A program made the translations under genes and the position numbers. From contig NZ_JAFKOI010000002.1 of NCBI RefSeq assembly GCF_017303315.1, positions 403,396 through 467,395 on the forward strand: DNA of 64,000 nucleotides, in the 5' to 3' direction. The first letter of the stretch is position 1; each line of letters begins with the position of its first letter. This stretch comes from Bacillus sp. NTK071. GTDB taxonomy: Bacteria > Bacillota > Bacilli > Bacillales > Guptibacillaceae. The notes below the pieces were generated by a model. The model searched no databases. It saw only the letters and a program-made list of their open reading frames with translations, and was not told the origin of the DNA. Of this stretch, positions 45,485 to 52,743 are shown in pieces.

Positions 45485-46153
45485 ATGAAAGTTAGACAAG
45501 ACGCGTGGTCTCATGAAGATGATTTAATGCTTGCCGAAACAGTGCTGCGGCATGTTAGAGAAGGTAGTACACAATTAAAGGCTTTTGATGAAGTTGGTGA
45601 TCGACTAAGCCGCACGTCAGCAGCAGTAGGATTCCGCTGGAATGCGATTGTACGTGAACGCTATGAACAAGCTTTGAAGCTAGCTAAAAAGCAAAGAAAA
45701 GAAATGAAACGTGCAGAACTCAGGCAGCCAACATATACAGAAAAAGAAAGACGTCCTTCTATGATGAAAAGTGAACAACCAATCTCTCAGACAATGAATG
45801 AAACACCTATCAAACAAACTGAGCAGGTTGTAACTCAAAAGCAAATGACGATGAGAGATGTTATTTCTTACTTATCCAATCTCGAGCAATCCGCATCCGG
45901 AACAAGCAGACTGAGGACAAATCTCGAGAAACTAGAATTGGAGAATCAACATCTAACAGAAGAAAACACACTTCTCCACCAAAGAATCAAAACACTAGAA
46001 AACGAACAGCAAGTCATGAAAGAGGATTACCAATCTCTCATCCAAATCATGGACCGAGCAAGAAGAATGGTAGTCCTAAACGACAACGAAGAACACAACG
46101 TACCCGGGTTCAAAATGGATAAAAACGGGAATCTAGAAAAACTTGCTAGGTAA
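45485..46153 (+). CDS. RsfA-family transcriptional regulator
   Basis: A 222-residue protein with an N-terminal Myb/SANT-like DNA-binding domain (QDAWSHEDDLMLAETVLRHVREG, read in parts, and SRTSAAVGFRWNA near residue 40). A flexible Gln/Thr-rich linker and a C-terminal coiled coil (LEKLELENQHLTEENTLLHQ) follow. This is the layout of RsfA, a forespore sigma-F-dependent regulator, and its paralogue YlbO. AAAGGAGCTG lies before the ATG. No terminator follows directly; instead the structured repeat array begins two bases after the stop. Confidence 0.88.
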   Translation: MKVRQDAWSHEDDLMLAETVLRHVREGSTQLKAFDEVGDRLSRTSAAVGFRWNAIVRERYEQALKLAKKQRKEMKRAELRQPTYTEKERRPSMMKSEQPISQTMNETPIKQTEQVVTQKQMTMRDVISYLSNLEQSASGTSRLRTNLEKLELENQHLTEENTLLHQRIKTLENEQQVMKEDYQSLIQIMDRARRMVVLNDNEEHNVPGFKMDKNGNLEKLAR

Positions 46154-46155
46154 TA

Positions 46156-46660
46156 CGAAAAGCGAAAGTGGGCGTTTAGACACGGCAGGCACTGGAGCCC
46201 TATAAATTGAACACGTTCTTTGTGTTCGAGTTATAGGGTGAAGTGACCGAGTGTCTGCCCACTGCAGCTAGACATGAGAAGCGGAAGCCTCCGTTTAGAC
46301 TCGGCAGGCACTGGAGCCTTTCAACTCGAACACGTTCTTTGTGTTCGAGTTGAAAGGTGAAGTGACCGAGAGTCTGGAGGCTGCAGCTGGATCTCACGAA
46401 AAGCGGAGACGAGCGTTTAGAAACGAAGATATTGGAACTCTTGAATTGGAACACGCTTTTTGTGTTCCGATGAAAGAGTGAAATATCGGAGTTTCTGCGA
46501 GTCGTAGCTGGATCTCACGAAAGGCGGAAGTGGCCGTTTAGCCTCGACAAGCGCTGGAGCCTTACAAAAAGAACACGCTCTTTGTGTTCATTTTGTAAGG
46601 TGAAGCGACCGAGAGGCTGGCCACTGCAGCTAGACACGAAAAGCGGAAGCCTCCGTTTAG
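46156..46660. repeat. Tandem array of ~120-bp structured units (four full, one truncated)
   Basis: Units start at 46156, 46275, 46397, 46518 and 46637 (the last only 24 bases). Each begins with a CGAAAAGCGGA-like block and ends near GCAGCTAGA. Arms pair within units and covary. P1 is AGTGGGC/GCCCACT, AGCCTCC/GGAGGCT, AGTGGCC/GGCCACT in units 1, 2 and 4. P2 is AGACAC/GTGTCT, AGACTC/GAGTCT, AGAAAC/GTTTCT, AGCCTC/GAGGCT in units 1-4. A long central hairpin ends in GAACAC/GTGTTC. Such compensatory change implies a selected fold. Confidence 0.9.
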
Positions 46661-46680
46661 AAACAATTTCTCATACAGAA

Positions 46681-46710
46681 AAAGCATCAGTTCATTGAAC
46701 TGATGCTTTG
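46681..46710. terminator. Hairpin after the repeat array
   Basis: AAAGCATCAGTTCA pairs with TGAACTGATGCTTT (14 bp, with minimal loop). A short T-rich tail follows on each strand, so it may stop transcripts coming from the array side and back up the 6S RNA terminator. Confidence 0.75.
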
Positions 46711-46721
46711 TTATTTGTCAT

Positions 46722-46925
46722 AAAAAAAGAAGAGCCCCAACTGTGCCGTCCTTTCCATAATCGTTGAACCTGCATTGGCAGGTGGGTGCCTTATTCCATC
46801 CTTCGTACGTCCTCAGCTACCGAGGCATGTACTCTGGACGGAAAGAATCAGGCTCCCGTTGTAAAAGTGTTGGCTCAAATTATTATGGAAGTAAACGTAC
46901 ACTTCAGGACTCTTCGTTAACTTGT
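46722..46925 (-). ncRNA. ssrS: 6S RNA (SsrS/BsrA type)
   Basis: A ~200-base RNA that should fold into a long open-bubble hairpin and bind sigma-A RNA polymerase. It has its own perfect promoter, TTGAAA (46955-46960), 17 bases, TATAAT (46932-46937). The closing stem pairs GAAGAGTCC near the 5' end with GGGGCTCTTC near the 3' end, followed by seven T. The internal segments GCCAACACTT and ACAACGGGAGCC resemble Bacillus 6S-1. Its location next to aspS is also that of bsrA in B. subtilis. Confidence 0.88.
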
Positions 46926-46931
46926 AATTGA

Positions 46932-46960
46932 ATTATAGCAGACCTTCAAAATGATTTCAA
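46932..46960 (-). promoter_or_regulatory. Promoter of the 6S RNA
   Basis: TTGAAA and TATAAT on the minus strand with a 17-base spacer, just after the aspS stop codon. Confidence 0.88.
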
Positions 46961-47009
46961 CGATCGTGTTTTAGGTCCTTTTTATTATTTTTTCTTATGC
47001 GTGAGTACT

Positions 47010-48797
47010 TTATTCTTTTTCAGCTGCGACAGGCTTTTTGGCTAGTTCAAGATTCAATTCTTTCAGCTGCTCTTCACTAACTGGAGACGGTGCTTCTGTT
47101 AACAAACAGCTTGCACTAGCTGTCTTCGGGAATGCAATTGTGTCACGTAAGTTTGTTCTTCCAGCAAGCAGCATCACAAGACGGTCAAGACCAAATGCAA
47201 TTCCTCCATGTGGTGGAGTGCCATATTCGAAAGCATCAAGTAGGAAACCAAATTCTTCTTCAGCTTCTTCTTTCGTAAATCCTAGTGCTTTAAACATTTT
47301 TTCTTGGATATCGCGCTGGAAGATACGCTGAGATCCTCCGCCAAGCTCATATCCATTAAGAACAAGGTCATACGCATCAGCACGAACTTGACCTGGCTCA
47401 TCTTCAAGAAGATGAAGATCTTCTTTTAATGGCATAGTAAACGGATGGTGCTCTGCAAAATAACGATCCGCTTCTTCATCGTAACTCATAAGCGGGAAGT
47501 CCATCACCCATAGGAAGTTAAACTTGGATTGGTCAATCAGATCAAGTTCCTTCCCAAGTTTTGAACGAAGAGATCCAAGGCTGTCAGCTACAACAGATTT
47601 GCTGTCAGCTACAAAGAGAAGAAGGTCTCCTGCTTCTGCATCGAACGCTTCCTGTAACTGTGCTGCGAGTGTTTCATCAAAGAATTTAGAAATTGGTCCT
47701 TTTAAACCATCTTCTTCAACTTTAAGCCATGCAAGTCCTTTTGCCTTATATGTCTTCACATACTCTGTTAGTGCATCGATGTCTTTACGTGAATATTTAC
47801 TTGCTGCACCCTTCGCATTAATACCCTTAACCGCTCCTCCAGAAGACACAGCACCAGAGAACACTTTAAAGTCAGAGTCTTTAACAAGCTCAGATACATC
47901 AACGAATTCCATTCCAAAACGTGTGTCTGGCTTATCTGATCCATAGCGGTTCATTGCTTCAGCATGAGACATACGAGGGAAAGGCTTTTCAATTTCTAGT
48001 CCTTTTGTTTCTTTTAAAACAGCTGTCATCATTTCTTCCATCATGGATATGAGATCTTCTTTAGGAAGAAATGATGTTTCAATGTCCACCTGCGTAAATT
48101 CAGGTTGGCGATCCGCGCGAAGGTCTTCATCTCGGAAACAACGTACGATTTGGTAATATCGTTCAAAGCCTGATACCATCAGGAGTTGTTTAAACAATTG
48201 TGGTGACTGAGGAAGAGCGTAGAACTCTCCTTCATGTACTCGACTTGGTACAAGGTAATCACGCGCTCCTTCTGGTGTGCTTTTTGTTAGCATAGGAGTT
48301 TCGATTTCTAGAAATTCATTGTGATCAAGGTAGTCACGGATTACTTTCGTCGTACGGTGACGAAGTTTAAATGTATCCTGCATAACAGGACGTCTAAGAT
48401 CAAGATAGCGATACTTAAGGCGAATATCTTCCCCAACTTCAACATCGTTTGAAATACTGATTGGTGGGTTTTTAGCAGCATTAAGTATTTCAAGTGATTC
48501 AGCGTGAACTTCAATAGAACCTGTAGGAAGATTAGGGTTGACCGTGCCTTCTCCACGTTCAACTACCTTCCCTTTAATACCTAGAACATATTCACTTCTT
48601 ACTTTCTCGGCAAGTTCTAGTGCTTCCTTAGAAACATCAGGGTTAAAAACAACCTGAACAATACCAGAACGGTCTCTAAAGTCAATGAAAATTAGTCCAC
48701 CAAGATCGCGTCGTTTCTGCACCCATCCTTTTAATTCTACTGTTTCTCCAATTTCGCTCTCACGAATTTTCCCACATGAATGGCTTCTTCCGATCAT
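47010..48797 (-). CDS. aspS: Aspartyl-tRNA synthetase
   Basis: A 595-residue class IIb synthetase. The N-terminal OB-fold anticodon domain ([29 protein letters not shown]) is followed by the catalytic core with class II motifs ([16 protein letters not shown] near 195, [16 protein letters not shown] near 220). A bacterial GAD insertion comes next, and motif 3 is [13 protein letters not shown] near 530. The ATG overlaps the hisS stop, so the pair is cotranscribed under the hisS T-box. A 6S RNA gene follows. Confidence 0.97.
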   Translation of the reverse strand: MIGRSHSCGKIRESEIGETVELKGWVQKRRDLGGLIFIDFRDRSGIVQVVFNPDVSKEALELAEKVRSEYVLGIKGKVVERGEGTVNPNLPTGSIEVHAESLEILNAAKNPPISISNDVEVGEDIRLKYRYLDLRRPVMQDTFKLRHRTTKVIRDYLDHNEFLEIETPMLTKSTPEGARDYLVPSRVHEGEFYALPQSPQLFKQLLMVSGFERYYQIVRCFRDEDLRADRQPEFTQVDIETSFLPKEDLISMMEEMMTAVLKETKGLEIEKPFPRMSHAEAMNRYGSDKPDTRFGMEFVDVSELVKDSDFKVFSGAVSSGGAVKGINAKGAASKYSRKDIDALTEYVKTYKAKGLAWLKVEEDGLKGPISKFFDETLAAQLQEAFDAEAGDLLLFVADSKSVVADSLGSLRSKLGKELDLIDQSKFNFLWVMDFPLMSYDEEADRYFAEHHPFTMPLKEDLHLLEDEPGQVRADAYDLVLNGYELGGGSQRIFQRDIQEKMFKALGFTKEEAEEEFGFLLDAFEYGTPPHGGIAFGLDRLVMLLAGRTNLRDTIAFPKTASASCLLTEAPSPVSEEQLKELNLELAKKPVAAEKE

Positions 48798-50080
48798 TCT
48801 CCATCTTCCTCCTTTAATTTCTCTTTGAGATATGATGACACTTCAGTTAGACTCACGGCTTCTTGTTCGCCAGTTATCATATCCTTTACATTAATTTCGT
48901 TTCGCTCGATTTCTTCATCACCTAGAATAGCTACATACTTCGCTTGAAGACGATTAGCTGCTTTGAATTGGCCTTTCATTTTCTTATCAAGATAGTCTCT
49001 TTCTGTAGAAATACCTGCTTTTCTAAGCTTTTGAACAAGACCATTTGAAACAGCTTGAGCTTCCTCACCCATTGTAACAACATAGCAATCAATGGTTTTC
49101 TCTATAGGCAATTCAATGCCTTCCGCTTCTAAAGCCATTAACAACCGTTCAATACTCATTGCAAAACCGATACCAGGTGTTGATGGACCACCCATTTCTT
49201 CAACAAGACCATTGTAGCGCCCACCTCCGCTAAGCGTCGTAATAGCGCCAAAACCATCAGCATCACTCATAATCTCGAATGCAGTATGATTGTAATAATC
49301 TAATCCGCGAACAAGGCGATCATCTAGAACGTATTCAATATCCATATGGTCTAACGCTTCTTTCACTTTACTGAAATACTGCGCTGACTCTTCATTTAAA
49401 TAATCAATAATTGAAGGAGCAGTTGCCATCAATTCATGATCTCTATCTTTTTTGCAATCAAGAATTCGAAGCGGGTTTTTCTCTAAGCGATTTTGACAAT
49501 CACTGCAGAATTCGCCAATGCGAGGCTCGAAGTGATGAATAAGTGCTTTACGATGTGCTTCACGACTTTCCTTATCACCAAGACTATTTAAGTATAGTTT
49601 AAGCTTCTTAAGTCCTAATTCTTGATATAGTCCCATTGCTAGCGCTATAACTTCAGCATCTATTGATGGATCATTGCTTCCAAGTGCTTCAATCCCAAAT
49701 TGAACGAATTGTCTCATTCTACCTGACTGTGGGCGTTCATATCGGAACATTGGCCCAATGTAATAAAGCTTTACAGGTTGCTCTGGCAATCCGTACATTT
49801 TGTTGTTCACATATGCACGAACTGCTGATGCTGTTCCTTCTGGACGAAGGGTTAGGCTTCTATCGCCGCGATCCTGAAATGTATACATTTCTTTTTGAAC
49901 GATATCAGTTGTATCTCCTACACCACGCTGAAACAATTCTGTATGTTCGAAGATCGGCGTGCGTAATTCGTGATAATTATATCGACGACAAATATCTCTT
50001 GCCTTACCTTCAATATATTGCCATAACTCAGATGTACCAGGCACAATATCCTGAGTACCTCTAGGGATTTGAAAACTCAT
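48794..50080 (-). CDS. hisS: Histidyl-tRNA synthetase
   Basis: A 428-residue class II synthetase. Motif 2 is seen in [15 protein letters not shown] near residue 78 and [15 protein letters not shown] near residue 112. The histidine-specific segments are [12 protein letters not shown] near residue 259 and SGGGRYNGL near residue 284. The C-terminal anticodon-binding domain ends the protein. CCTCC-complement ribosome site AAAGGAGGA precedes the ATG. It is first gene of the hisS-aspS operon, controlled by a T-box leader. Confidence 0.97.
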   Translation of the reverse strand: MSFQIPRGTQDIVPGTSELWQYIEGKARDICRRYNYHELRTPIFEHTELFQRGVGDTTDIVQKEMYTFQDRGDRSLTLRPEGTASAVRAYVNNKMYGLPEQPVKLYYIGPMFRYERPQSGRMRQFVQFGIEALGSNDPSIDAEVIALAMGLYQELGLKKLKLYLNSLGDKESREAHRKALIHHFEPRIGEFCSDCQNRLEKNPLRILDCKKDRDHELMATAPSIIDYLNEESAQYFSKVKEALDHMDIEYVLDDRLVRGLDYYNHTAFEIMSDADGFGAITTLSGGGRYNGLVEEMGGPSTPGIGFAMSIERLLMALEAEGIELPIEKTIDCYVVTMGEEAQAVSNGLVQKLRKAGISTERDYLDKKMKGQFKAANRLQAKYVAILGDEEIERNEINVKDMITGEQEAVSLTEVSSYLKEKLKEEDGE

Positions 50081-50164
50081 GTCTTTGTCCTCCTTTAATC
50101 ACTACCGAGAAGCCTACAGTTACGTTAGGGCACTTATTGAGACATTCTTTTTTGAATACAAAAA

Positions 50165-50428
50165 AACTCCCATCCCTGAATCGAAATTCAGGGACGAGAG
50201 TTACCCGCGGTGCCACCCTAATGGAAGGACGAGTCCTTCCGCTTAAACAGTTAACGCCTGTTTACGTCATCCCCTACTGAGCAAATTGTTCGGAGATGAT
50301 CCTTGGAAGTGTCTTTCAAAAAAGCGGTATTGAGAAATGCTCACAGCCAAAGGCATTTCCTCTCTGATCAATCCGGTATTTTTTTACTTTTCTTCCTCAT
50401 CGGAGCTTCGTATCGATTTACTGAATTG
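50165..50428 (-). promoter_or_regulatory. T-box leader of hisS-aspS
   Basis: The minus-strand leader contains the T-box AGGGTGGCACCGCGGG, an AGAGAG Stem I element near 50363, and a candidate specifier CAC (50309-50311) for histidine. Its terminator has CCCTGAAT/ATTCAGGG within a longer stem and seven T residues. It resembles the alaS leader in its 3' half. Confidence 0.92.
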
Positions 50429-50434
50429 TTTTCT

Positions 50435-50463
50435 ATCATACGAGTCAGCGTTTTTTTTGTCAA
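50435..50463 (-). promoter_or_regulatory. Promoter of the hisS leader
   Basis: TTGACA (50458-50463), 17 bases, TATGAT (50435-50440) on the minus strand. Confidence 0.85.
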
Positions 50464-50489
50464 GTCCATTTCACTTGCTTTTACAAACA

Positions 50490-50663
50490 TTATCGCTTCA
50501 TTTTTTGTTTCATAATTTTTATGCTTTTTAATGACAGTCCAAACTCTTCAGCAAGTTCCATATTTGATAAGCACTGTTCTTTTTGAAGAAAATCATGAAA
50601 GTCTACACCAAACTCTGGTTGGGATACATTATAACTCATCATTTCTTTATTTGTTGATCTCAA
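50490..50663 (-). CDS. Small HTH-like protein (YrzK-like)
   Basis: A 57-residue protein. The first half includes QPEFGVDFHDFLQKEQ and the second half SNMELAEEFGLSLKSIKIMK looks like a single helix-turn-helix followed by a basic end. The start is TTG 50663, ten bases after GAGG; two internal ATG codons (residues 8-9) are possible but lack a site. It lies just upstream of the hisS promoter, where B. subtilis has the small gene yrzK. DNA binding is inference from the HTH pattern. Confidence 0.6.
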   Translation of the reverse strand: MRSTNKEMMSYNVSQPEFGVDFHDFLQKEQCLSNMELAEEFGLSLKSIKIMKQKMKR

Positions 50664-50807
50664 CAGATCTCATCCTCTTTTTGTGTGAATTGTTCTATTA
50701 GTTTCACCAAAAAACAGAGGATTTACAACTAAACGAAGGAATCTTTTTAACCGATAAAGAAATTATGCTGTATACAATCATCAAGACAAACTGAAAGGAG
50801 TCTTCTT

Positions 50808-52241
50808 TTGAAAAGTTATCCGGTACTTATATCGCTATTTATTATTCTATTCACACTTCCCTCAGTAGCATCAGCTGAAAAAAAGGCAGAATTTAAAGAA
50901 ACAGTCAATGTTCGATCCGCTCCAACCCTTTCTTCTTCTGTCATCACTCAAGTTCATCAAGACGACTTACGTCCGATTTTAGAAGTGGATGGTGAATGGA
51001 TAAAGATTGAATTAGAAACTGAAGAATTCGGATGGGTTGCCCGCAGACTTGTCACAATTACCACAGATAATGATTCCGCCAAAACTGTTAAACCAACCGT
51101 ATCTGACCTTCAGGTTCGTGCTGGTCCAGGGAAACAATTCACTGTTTTGGCGAGCATCGATTTAAATACAAAATGGCGCGTAATTAAAACAGAGAAGGAT
51201 TGGATTGCAATTGACTACTATGGGCAAGAAGGCTGGGTTGCATCGTGGTTGGTCAATTCAACGACCGAATCTGAACAAGCTTTATCTTCTTCATCAACTA
51301 AAGAAGTTCAGGCTAACATTTTGAATGTACGTGAGTCGCAAGGGCTGGAAAGCCGTATTATTTCCCAACTACCTGAAGGGTCAGTTGTAGAGGAAGTAAA
51401 AAAAGAAAATGACTGGAGTTTCATCCGTTATGATAATGGACAAACAGGTTGGGTAGACAGCTCTTTCCTAAAAGAAACAACAAAAAGTGGTGGTCCTGGC
51501 TATGCAACTATTCTATATCAAGCAACGAATTTAAGAGATGGACCTGGATTAGAAAACAGGGTGATTTCACAAGCACGACTCCATGAGAAATATCAGATAT
51601 TATCAAAAGAAGGGCAGTGGTATAAAATTGCCTTACCTGATGGTACGTCTGCTTATGTTGCAGAATGGGTTGTTTCAACCGCGGCTCAACTTTCCAACAA
51701 ACAAAATCTAAATGCTAGAAAAACAGTTGTTCTCGATGCAGGTCATGGTGGAAATGACAGTGGTGCTGAAGGAATTACAACTCTTGAGAAAATCCTTACT
51801 CTAAGAACAACTTCAACGATTGCTGAAAAGCTAAAAAGCGCTGGTGTAAGAGTAATACTTACGAGAGACACGGACACTTACATTTCTCTGAGTGAGAGAG
51901 CCACTATATCTGAACGACATAATGCAGATGCATTTGTAAGTATTCACTTTGACAGCACTGTCGATCCAACAGCAAATGGCACGACAACTTATTATTACGA
52001 TCAAAGTGACATGTCTTTGGCATCTGCCATTCATAATGAAATTGGTGATGATACATCTCTAAGAGATCGAGGAGTCCGCTTTGGAAATTACTATGTGCTT
52101 CGTAACAATAAGCAGCCGTCGGTTCTACTAGAGCTTGGGTTCTTATCAAATCCTTGGGAGGAACAGCTAGTAAACAGAATAGACTACCAGGCAGAAATCA
52201 CAAGCGAAGTTGCAAACGGGATTCTTTCCTTTTTGCAATAA
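50808..52241 (+). CDS. yrvJ: Secreted N-acetylmuramoyl-L-alanine amidase with SH3b repeats (YrvJ-like)
   Basis: A 477-residue autolysin-type enzyme. A signal peptide (VLISLFIILFTLPSVASA) is followed by four bacterial SH3 domains, each with a VNVRSAPT / LQVRAGPG / LNVRESQG / TNLRDGPG motif (near residues 33, 102, 172 and 243). The amidase_3 catalytic domain comes last, with VLDAGHGGNDSGA near residue 307, Zn-binding His/Glu segments SIHFDS near 380 and LLELGFLSN near 443. It cleaves the peptide from muramic acid in the wall. TTG start with AAAGGAG upstream. Divergent from hisS. Confidence 0.92.
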   Translation: MKSYPVLISLFIILFTLPSVASAEKKAEFKETVNVRSAPTLSSSVITQVHQDDLRPILEVDGEWIKIELETEEFGWVARRLVTITTDNDSAKTVKPTVSDLQVRAGPGKQFTVLASIDLNTKWRVIKTEKDWIAIDYYGQEGWVASWLVNSTTESEQALSSSSTKEVQANILNVRESQGLESRIISQLPEGSVVEEVKKENDWSFIRYDNGQTGWVDSSFLKETTKSGGPGYATILYQATNLRDGPGLENRVISQARLHEKYQILSKEGQWYKIALPDGTSAYVAEWVVSTAAQLSNKQNLNARKTVVLDAGHGGNDSGAEGITTLEKILTLRTTSTIAEKLKSAGVRVILTRDTDTYISLSERATISERHNADAFVSIHFDSTVDPTANGTTTYYYDQSDMSLASAIHNEIGDDTSLRDRGVRFGNYYVLRNNKQPSVLLELGFLSNPWEEQLVNRIDYQAEITSEVANGILSFLQ

Positions 52242-52242
52242 C

Positions 52243-52282
52243 GTAAAAAGCGACGGAGCATAAACTACTCCGCCGCTTTTTC
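52243..52282. terminator. Bidirectional terminator between yrvJ and dtd
   Basis: AAAAAGCGACGGAG pairs with CTCCGCCGCTTTTT (one mismatch) with T residues following; serves both convergent genes. Confidence 0.88.
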
Positions 52283-52725
52283 TATTCTTTGCTATCTATG
52301 ATTAGGGTAACAGGTCCATCATTTTTTAGCTGGACATCCATCATAGCGCCAAAAATGCCTGTTTGCACATTAAGATCCTCGTCTCGTAAAAAAGCATTAA
52401 ACTTTTCATACAATACGTTTGCTTCATCAGGCTTTGCTGCTTTCATAAAGTTTGGACGCCTTCCTTTACGACAATCGCCATAAAGTGTGAATTGAGAAAC
52501 CGAGAGAATTGCCCCTTTTGCATCTTTTACGGAAAGATTCATTTTATCATTCTCATCCTCAAAAATACGCAAGTTAGCAATTTTACCCGCAAGGTAAGCG
52601 GCATCCGTCTCTGTATCGTCGTGTGTAACCCCTAGTAGGACGACAAGACCATAATCAATACTGCCAGTCACATTTCCATCAACAGTAACTGACGCCTGTT
52701 TTGAACGCTGCACAACGGCTTTCAT
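52282..52725 (-). CDS. dtd: D-aminoacyl-tRNA deacylase
   Basis: A 147-residue proofreading enzyme that releases D-amino acids (and glycine from tRNA-Ala) from tRNA. The motifs SQFTLYGD near residue 77 and [10 protein letters not shown] near residue 135 (with the cis Gly-Pro) are both intact. It follows relA after 18 bases and is probably cotranscribed, the same as in B. subtilis. Confidence 0.96.
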   Translation of the reverse strand: MKAVVQRSKQASVTVDGNVTGSIDYGLVVLLGVTHDDTETDAAYLAGKIANLRIFEDENDKMNLSVKDAKGAILSVSQFTLYGDCRKGRRPNFMKAAKPDEANVLYEKFNAFLRDEDLNVQTGIFGAMMDVQLKNDGPVTLIIDSKE

Positions 52726-52743
52726 AAAGACATCCTTTCTAAA

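Larger units (their letters stand above)
46154..46721. other. Non-coding gap holding the repeat array and a hairpin
   Basis: The 568 bases between the RsfA-type gene and the 6S RNA contain no credible ORF. The content is the tandem structured repeat array (46156-46660) and a strong hairpin (46681-46710). Translated frames across the array merely read through the palindromes. Confidence 0.75.

Noticed and set aside
46200-46454. 84-codon minus-strand ORF inside the array
   Set aside because: It only reads through the hairpins, has no ribosome binding site, and the sequence change between units follows base pairing, not codons.
46156-46660. Repeat array as a CRISPR locus
   Set aside because: Units are ~120 bp, directly adjacent and entirely palindromic, with no unique spacers of constant size and no cas genes nearby.
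46722-46960. The region upstream of the array as a T-box or other leader
   Set aside because: It lacks the GGGTGGNACCGCG box, lies downstream of aspS rather than upstream of a gene on that strand, and has 6S-like closing stem and promoter.
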